Shown here: one piece after another, positions 58,138-64,000 of the stretch | Layout of the letters: each line of letters starts with the position of its first letter | How positions within the stretch are numbered: the first letter of the stretch is position 1 | Assembly: GCA_030704615.1 (NCBI GenBank) | Contig: CM060734.1 | Coordinates: forward strand, 50,234,042 to 50,298,041 | Direction of reading: 5' to 3' | DNA length: 64,000 nt | Origin: Takakia lepidozioides | Lineage: Eukaryota > Streptophyta > Takakiopsida > Takakiales > Takakiaceae | Notes under the pieces: model-generated | The model's database searches: none | Seen by the model: only the letters and a program-made list of their open reading frames with translations | What the model was told of the DNA's origin: nothing | Position numbers and translations under genes: made by a program

Positions 58138-58390
58138 TCTAGAAAAATGGCGCCGAATTTCCAGTTACATGGCCCAGAACTGCCCAACATTTGTGCAATG
58201 CCCGGCACCATGTACCTAAATTCGGCGCCACATTTCCAAAATTTGGGCTTACACTTCAATGAAGTTGGGACCTATAACCACGAAATTCGGCACCATTTTT
58301 CGCCGAAGACACCTATTACCGCGCAATATGTCGCCGATTTCTCCGCTTGTGGAACCTATTACCGCGAAATTCGGCGCCATTTTTGCAGAT
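58138..58390. repeat. GGCGCC array 3 near right end
   Basis: Cores at 58149, 58224, 58289 (GGCACC) and 58373, spaced 65-84 bp. The first is in reverse orientation to the other three (AAATTCGGCGCCATTTTT type). Confidence 0.85.
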
Positions 58391-58546
58391 GTCGCTCGGA
58401 ATTTGCATGAGCGGAAGACGAAATATCATGAGCACTGCTATCAAAACTACAATTTCTACTTTAAACAATGAATATTATATTGGCTTTTTCTGACACATTC
58501 CATTAAAATAATGTTTTTTATTTCCAGAATTTGTACTTCTGCTCAT

Positions 58547-58606
58547 GAAAACCGATTGTCTTACTACTCCGCTCATGCCGCTCATACTCATGAAATAGCT
58601 AACCTC
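58547..58606 (-). repeat. Right TIR and subterminal repeats
   Basis: Read on the minus strand from 58606: GAGGTTAGCTATTTCATGAG, then two AGCGG words, one as CATGAGCGG (58577-58569). An inner CATGAGCGG in the other orientation is at 58406. Confidence 0.85.
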
Positions 58607-59284
58607 CAAGAATTCCACTGGAAGTAAAGCTTCCATACCATAAACTAATTGGAATGGTGTATACTTAGTAGTGACTTTATATGAAATCTTGTATGACCAC
58701 AAAGCTGTCAGCAGCTTTGTATCCCAATCCGTTCTGTTTGCATTGACTATCTTAGCCAAAATAGTGCATAGTATTTTGTTGGTAGCCTCTGCCTGCCCGT
58801 TACCCTGTGGGTAATAGGTTGTACTCTTCTTGTGCACAATCATGAACTTTTTAGTCAATAATTCTATGGTCTCATTAATGAAGTGACTTCCCTGGTCACT
58901 GATAAATTCCAGGGGACAGCCAAATCTTGTAAGTATGTTCTCATACAGGAACCTTGCTGTAGACTTAGCTGTGTTGTCCCTCAGTGCCTTAGCTTCCACC
59001 TACTTTGTAGTATAATCAATGGCTGTGATTATATACTTGTTCTGTGTATTCCTGGCTAGTGGGTTTATTGGTCCAACAAAGTCTAGTCCCCATTTCTGAA
59101 ATGGTTCAGTAGGCATCGTCGGATGCAAAGCTATCTTTCCAGATCTTTGCAAAGGTCCTAGCCTCTGACACTCATCACAACTTTTGCAATACTTGTGCAC
59201 ATCTTTAAACAGAGTAGGCCACCAATAACCTGTAAGTAATATTTTTCTGCTGGTAGTCTCCTCTCCAAAATGACCTCCAGCCAC
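58607..59284 (-). pseudogene. Integrase, N-terminal two thirds (outer copy)
   Basis: Zinc-binding GGH...[14 protein letters not shown] core [16 protein letters not shown] and GQAEATNK, ending at PVEFL at the transposon insertion. A TAG replaces Trp in TTKWVEAKA near 58999. 58607-58615 is the right copy of the 9-bp target duplication. Confidence 0.85.
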
Positions 59285-59905
59285 TCATTTATGAACTTCT
59301 TCCAAAACTTTATTTACTTCATGGTGGTACAAGCATCGTTTAAGAACTCCATCAGGTCTTAGCTTATACAATTTGTCATTTATCATAGTGTAGGGTAAAG
59401 CCTTGATAACTATTCTCTTCATCTGTTCCTTTCCATACTTGGGTTGACACTGACCATGAGTAAGGTAGTATCTGATTGGCCACTGCCAATCTAACCAATC
59501 ACCTGCACTTCTCCGCACCTCCACTGCAAATAGACTCGCATCAGGTAGTTGGTCGTCTACTTCCGTGGCGGGCTCTCCTGTTGATAGACGTGACAAGTGA
59601 TCTGCCACAAGGTGCAAACGGCCAGGCTTGTAAACAACTTCGAATTCAAACTCGTGCAAAATTATTAACCATCTCGCTATTCTGTCACTTATCAAAGGCT
59701 TGTTCACCAGATAAATCAAAGCCTAATGATCCACATAAAACATAAACTTCCTTCCCAATAGGTAATGCCTGAATTTCTTGACTGCATAAATCATTGACAA
59801 TGCTTCTCTTTCAGTGGTGCTATAGTTCCTTTCAGCACTGTTCAACAACCTGCTAGCATAGTACACAGGTGAATCTATGTTTCCTGTGATATTTTGAGCT
59901 AACAC
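59285..59905 (-). pseudogene. RNase H region (outer copy)
   Basis: LAQNITGNIDSPVYYASRLL, NYSTTEREALSMIYAVKKF and FYVDH, then a TAG for Gln near 59721, IYLVNKPLISDRIARWL, PGRLHLVADHLSRL and the tether to integrase. It ends at a TGA where the inner copy has Gly (VHKGVAGG). Confidence 0.85.
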
Positions 59906-60026
59906 AGCTCCAAATGCTTCCCCTGAGGCATCACAGTGTATATGAAATACTACATGTCAGTGAGGGTTAATCAGCACAGGTATAGTTGTTACTGACAGTG
60001 TAAGTTTCTCAAAAGCGTGCTAACAT

Positions 60027-60827
60027 TCAGTTGTCCATAACTGCATCCTTCTTCAAAAGCTTGCTCAAAGGTGGTGCCATCTGTGCATACCGTCTGACAA
60101 ACCTCATGTAGTAACTGGTTTGTCCAAGGAATCTCCTTAGACTTTTAACATTTCCTGGTGGTGGAGATGCTTTAATGGCCTCTGTCTTTCTGGGATCCAC
60201 AAGCAGTCCTCTCTTACACACAATGTGTCCTAGAAGTACCCCTGAATTCACACATAAATTACACTTTTCTGGATTCAACCCAAGACCTCTCATCCTGCAT
60301 CTGGCCAAACATAATTCCAACTTCTGCAAGTGCTCATTCTTAGAGCTATATACACTAAAGTCATCTAAGAACACTTGCATGAAATCATCCAGATACTCGT
60401 GAAAAGATTCACTTATCACCCTCTGGAAAGTTGCTGGTGCATTACAAAGTCCAAAATGCATGACTTTGTATGCATTAGCACCCCAGTCTGTGATGAAAGC
60501 TGTCTTTCCCTGGTCTTCTTCCACCACTTGCACTTGGTTATATCCATTGAAGCCATCCATGAATGATTACATCTCATGGCCTGCTACAATATCCAGTACA
60601 GCTTCTGTGAATGGTAAAGGAAATGGATATTTCTTTGTACAAGCATTCAACTTCTTATAGTTCACACAAACTCTTAGTTTACCATTTTTCTTGGGAACTA
60701 TCACAATGGGTGACAACCAAGTTGTATACTCTATCGGGTATATACTCTCTGACTCCACGAGGTCTTCTGGTAGCAGGTAGCCTGTTAGATTTCTTAGTGG
60801 TGACTTGTATCTTGTGCTTCCCATCAT
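60027..60827 (-). pseudogene. Reverse transcriptase (outer copy)
   Basis: 60827-60567 encodes LTGYLLPEDLVESESIYPIE and PIVIVPKKNGKLRVCVNYKK, the N-terminal part that the inner copy lacks. A TAA replaces Tyr near 60564. 60560-60027 holds MDGFNGYNQVQV, FGLCNAPATFQR, the catalytic FLDDFSVYS, and [20 protein letters not shown]. Confidence 0.85.
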
Positions 60828-61938
60828 GCATAGTCAGTAACTGGGAGTTCCAGTCATTGAATACCCTGGCCTGTTTCAACCATGGTCGACCCAGCAATAA
60901 GGAGTAAGCTTCCATAACATCATCCATTTTCAACACAGTCACTGTGATCTTAAAAATCATCTTTTGGATCTGTATCTTTACTCCTCTTATCAGACCTAAA
61001 GGCTGTACACTCCTTTGATCTGCCATTGTTACTGTGAATGGGGCTGGTTTCATACTACTCAGACCAAGCTTCTGCCTTAATTGGTCTGTCATGATATTCA
61101 CTCCTGAGCCTCCATCTATCAGTACATCGGTCAAGCCTGTGCTTCCAATTCTCAATTGGATTATTGGTATAGATTCATCAAAGTCCATGACTGTTTCTCG
61201 CCCTTCTGGGTTCACATTATAGCTTGTCACCTTGCTGTTCAAGTCTGTGTTCTCTGACACATGAGCAATCTGATTAATTGCTTGATACAGCTTGTGCCTA
61301 CAATGAGGTGCCACAGCCAATAGCTGTCCAATGGTAATCTCAGCTTTGGTCTGGCATATTACTTCAGCCAGAGTCCCTTCATTACTCTGCACTTGTGCAG
61401 CTTCTTTCTTCACTTCATCTTCACTCTCTCCATCTTCTCTATCAGAATCAGAAGAATCTGCCATAGGGATATCAGTATTCTTCTATATTTCCTTTATGGT
61501 GTCAGCCACTTCCCTGTGTAGTTCCTTCTCACCTCTCCAAGCCTCATCATCTTCAGGCACATCACTGCCATCCTCATTATCATCTTCTTCCTCATCCACT
61601 GAAGGTATTAGTTTAGCTTTGCTTCTGGTCACTATCATTGTACTCACTTTTGGTACAAAACATGGCCTAACCATATGAGCTGCCACTACTGGGCCCTCAT
61701 TCACAGGAGCTCTCATCTCATTCTGGTGTCTGATCCAGAATGGACAAGTTGCCTTGCGATGTCCTGCCTGGTTACAATAGTAACACAGTTCTTCCCCATT
61801 AGGTCCTCGCCCTTGGTCTGCTCTGAGATTGTTTCTATAATCCTGATTTCCTGGCTGGTGATTCCCCCTTGGATTACCCTGATAGTTGCCCCTGGGATTG
61901 CCTTGGTAATTCCCTCTTGGATTACCTCTCCCTGCCAT
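60679..61938 (-). pseudogene. Gag C-terminus and protease (outer copy)
   Basis: 61938-61483: GNPRGNYQ repeats, the knuckle CYYCNQAGHRKATC and an acidic tail, ending at TAG for Gln. 61464-60679: ICQTKAEITIGQLLAVAPHC, protease active site VLIDGGSGVNIMTDQLRQ, MEAYSLLLGRPWL, then a spacer (KHKIQVTTKK) that runs into the RT frame after a shift. Confidence 0.85.
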
Positions 61939-61995
61939 ACCATTGTTATAACCACCAGGCCTACCATAGTGGTCCTGATCATTGTTTCTTCTGGG

Positions 61996-63684
61996 CTAGG
62001 GCTGCACTTGATGCACCCTTACTTGCTTAGGTTCTCTTGCAGCTGTCCTTCTGTTGTAATAACAATTCTCAGTAGAATGGTTATCCATTTTACAAATAGT
62101 ACAATGTTTCTCCTTCATGTGACATTCAGCTGTGGTATGGCCTTCATTCTGGCATTTTGCACACCAAACACCATTCCTCCAATGTGTTACAGCCTCTGTG
62201 GCATACTTCTTCAAGATTTCCTCCAATCTTTTCTCATAGTTATCCCTCTTCAACTTTTCCTTCTTCTTACTTTTCCTCTTGAGCTCTTGCTCTTCTTCTT
62301 CATCTGACTCATCTTCAGAGTCCTCATCATCCCTTTTCTCTCTCCTGAGCATTCCCAACTGCTCAATTCTGTTGGCTGTTTCAAATGCCTCCTCCACTGT
62401 ATTATGGGGTAGCATATCCACTTTCTTTTGTAATTCAGGTCTTAATCCACTCACAAACCAGGTCTTCTGTAACTTTGGTGCTGGCACAACAGCCAACTTT
62501 TTCATCATCAACTCCATCTTTTCCATGTACTCTTCAACAGTTTCATGCTTCTTTTGCTTTAACTGTTGTAAACTCCCATACACTTCGTCCTCAGTTTTGC
62601 TTGTCCTGAACCTATTTCGGAACGCTGTACTAAGGCCATTCCAGGTTAGGAAATGATTATCAGGGAATCTTGCATACCATTCACTTGCTTTCTTGATAAG
62701 TGAACAAGGAAACAGTCTCATCTTGTCATCATCGCCATTCTCATTGTTCACAATACACATGTGCTCAAATTGGCTGATGTATACATCAGGATCCCCTTTC
62801 CCTGCATATATTGGAAAAGATGGTTTTGCCCGTGTTGGAGGTACCGCCATGTGTGGCCCTACACCCTACCCACTGACAGGTGCTGGTCCTCCTGTTGGTG
62901 TTGGTCCTTGAGGACCTGTTGTTGTAGTCGTGGAACTCCCACCAAATATTGGCCCTTGAGCACTCCCTGCTACTGGCCCCTCTGTACTTACAGTATTCCC
63001 AGCTCCAGTTGCACTACTTCCCACACTCCCTGTCCCCCCAGAGCCAGATCCAAGTTGCCCGCCTGATCCCCCTGAGCCGACACCTTCGTTGGCCTGTGAT
63101 TCAAGTGCTCCACTTGATCCAAGTCCAATAGGTTGGGATGTCCTGGTTGTAGTCTCAACCTCAACTGTTGGGTCTACTTCTTCATATTCCTCATCTTCCA
63201 AATTCTTCTCTCTGTTTTCATCTTCCAAGTTCTTCTCTTGGTTTTCTTCTTCTTCACTCATGTAACTCAATTACAATGATGTTGGAGAGTCTGGACTCTC
63301 CGTTGGCTCTGCCACATCTTCCTCTCCTTCTTTAGTTTGTGATTCAGAAACTGGAGTTCCTGCCTTTGGTGTCCCATGCCAACTCTTAACAAAGATTTCT
63401 GTCAAATCTTTTATCCAGGGATGTACCTTAGATCTCTCCCCTCGTGACTGATCTTCTTCCTGTACCAAATCCCTTAATCTTTCTTGTAAAGAATAAGAAG
63501 GAGTGGCATCCAACTCCGGTTCTTCCGGTATGGGTGATGTACTTTTTGATCTTAATGGTGTGAGAGGTCCAGATGATTCCGCTATGTCTATTCCCCTCTC
63601 CCAAAGATATGGATAATTAGCTTTCAAATAACTTTCTCTCGTCGCTGAATATCTGTGGAGTCTAGCTTCTCTTTCATCACTCAT
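61996..63684 (-). pseudogene. Gag (outer copy)
   Basis: 63684-63271 begins MSDEREARLHRYS, the same start as the inner copy; TAA replaces Gln near 63271. 63270-62866 is the Gly/Thr/Ser-rich stretch. 62850-61996 is the Retrotrans_gag core (SEWYARFPDNHFLTWNGL) with two CX2CX4HX4C knuckles, ending at TAG for Gln near 61994. Confidence 0.85.
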
Positions 63685-63704
63685 GTCCCATGTCTTTCAT
63701 ATCT

Positions 63705-63992
63705 TTAATGAGGCAATAACCAAAACTCTTTTCTGTAGTATCTCTCGTATATGCCCGGGTTTCTTTCCACCTTCAATGCAACCTTGGCTATACTAGAAGT
63801 CTCTGTTACCATATAACCACATGGCAAGCACGTCTGAAAAGCTGTTCTTGGTGTTAGTTTGATCCACATGATATCCTTAGGAATCCAATTCTTTACCAGT
63901 ACCAGTTCCTCATGCATATGAGTGTGAACATTCATCTTCCGTTCCTCCCAACCTTCAAACTCTACTCGTTTAATGGATAGCAATGCTATCAC
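63705..63992 (-). CDS. Leader ORF upstream of gag (outer copy)
   Basis: Same conserved 95-residue segment as in the inner copy, ending NPGIYERYYRKEFWLLPH, with about 11 substitutions and no stop, although all the larger genes of this copy have acquired stops. It may continue beyond the window. Confidence 0.55.
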   Translation of the reverse strand: MIALLSIKRVEFEGWEERKMNVHTHMHEELVLVKNWIPKDIMWIKLTPRTAFQTCLPCGYMVTETSSIAKVALKVERNPGIYERYYRKEFWLLPH

Positions 63993-64000
63993 ATAAACCA

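Larger units (their letters stand above)
36109..58606. mobile_element. Mutator-like TIR transposon carrying a ParB-methylase gene
   Basis: 22,498 bp inserted in the outer retrotransposon integrase. Ends: GGGGGCTGCTATTTCATGAG at left, GAGGTTAGCTATTTCATGAG at right when read inward (16 of 20 match). Target duplication: CCAGAATTC (36100-36108) and CAAGAATTC (58607-58615), 8 of 9, the length typical of Mutator-like elements. Without the nested retroelement it is about 13.6 kb. It holds two outward-reading genes: minus-strand ParB-methyltransferase and plus-strand Mutator-like transposase. Distinctive GGCGCC arrays occur only inside it. Both genes are degraded. Confidence 0.85.
30079..64000 (-). 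mobile_element. Outer Ty3/gypsy retrotransposon, split by a 22.5-kb insertion
   Basis: Right part (58607 to window end): leader ORF, Gag, protease, RT, RNase H and most of integrase. Left part (30079-36108): integrase C-terminus, a long extra ORF, PPT and 3' LTR. Both halves are minus-strand, and the integrase breaks at the same codon (PVEFL) in both. The second copy at 44855-53768 reads straight through this point. The 5' LTR lies beyond 64000. Nonsense changes and frameshifts occur in every domain, so it is an old copy. At its 3' end the flank is AGCCA (30074-30078); the matching duplication would be outside the window. Confidence 0.9.

Noticed and set aside
58259-58471. Plus-strand ORF near the right end of the transposon
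   Set aside because: It is generated by GGCGCC array 3 and has no coding character.

Overview
The window is nuclear DNA from a green plant, probably a non-flowering streptophyte such as a bryophyte or a charophycean alga (an inference). Supporting signs are a TIR-NB-LRR resistance gene, a plant-type adenylate kinase with short GT-AG introns, a MKK3-like kinase remnant, plant-type telomeric TTTAGGG units and a tRNA-iMet primer site in a chromovirus. Only the adenylate kinase (25863-27911) looks like an intact cellular gene. Most of the rest is decayed genes and mobile elements.

Layout. 469-9198: TIR-NB-LRR locus whose long exon carries about 20 tandem 216-bp super-repeats (three LRRs each), broken by frameshifts. 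9199-9515: possible small CACTA-type element. About 10.2-22 kb: accessory region marked by a dispersed near-perfect palindrome; it holds a Ser/Pro-rich ORF pair, a broken DUF7869-type gene and a chromovirus deletion derivative (18157-21057, TSD TACAT). 22.2-25.2 kb: Ty3/gypsy and LINE debris. 25.9-27.9 kb: adenylate kinase. 29.1-30.07 kb: MKK3-like pseudogene, minus strand.

30079 to the window end is a three-level nest. A Ty3/gypsy element on the minus strand inserted 10 bp upstream of a splice acceptor of the MKK3-like pseudogene. Its integrase is split at one point by a 22.5-kb insertion (36109-58606) with 20-bp terminal inverted repeats and a 9-bp target duplication. That DNA transposon is in turn split by a second copy of the same Ty3/gypsy family (44855-53768, perfect TSD ATGCA). 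The retroelement family is unusual: it has a very long extra ORF after pol, joined to pol through a translated minisatellite.

The most interesting object is the DNA transposon, 13.6 kb without the nested copy. One outward-reading gene (minus, 42121-36330) joins a ParB-like domain to a beta-class amino-methyltransferase-like fold. The other (plus, 44.2-57.9 kb, interrupted by the retroelement) is a Mutator-like transposase with a SWIM zinc finger. Between and inside the genes are four tandem arrays of different period (146, 53, 96 and about 75 bp), all built around one GGCGCC-centred palindrome that I found nowhere else in the window. I suggest, as inference only, a self-methylating or self-marking Mutator-like element whose ParB-methylase recognises these arrays. 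This copy is decayed, with several frameshifts and stops in both genes.
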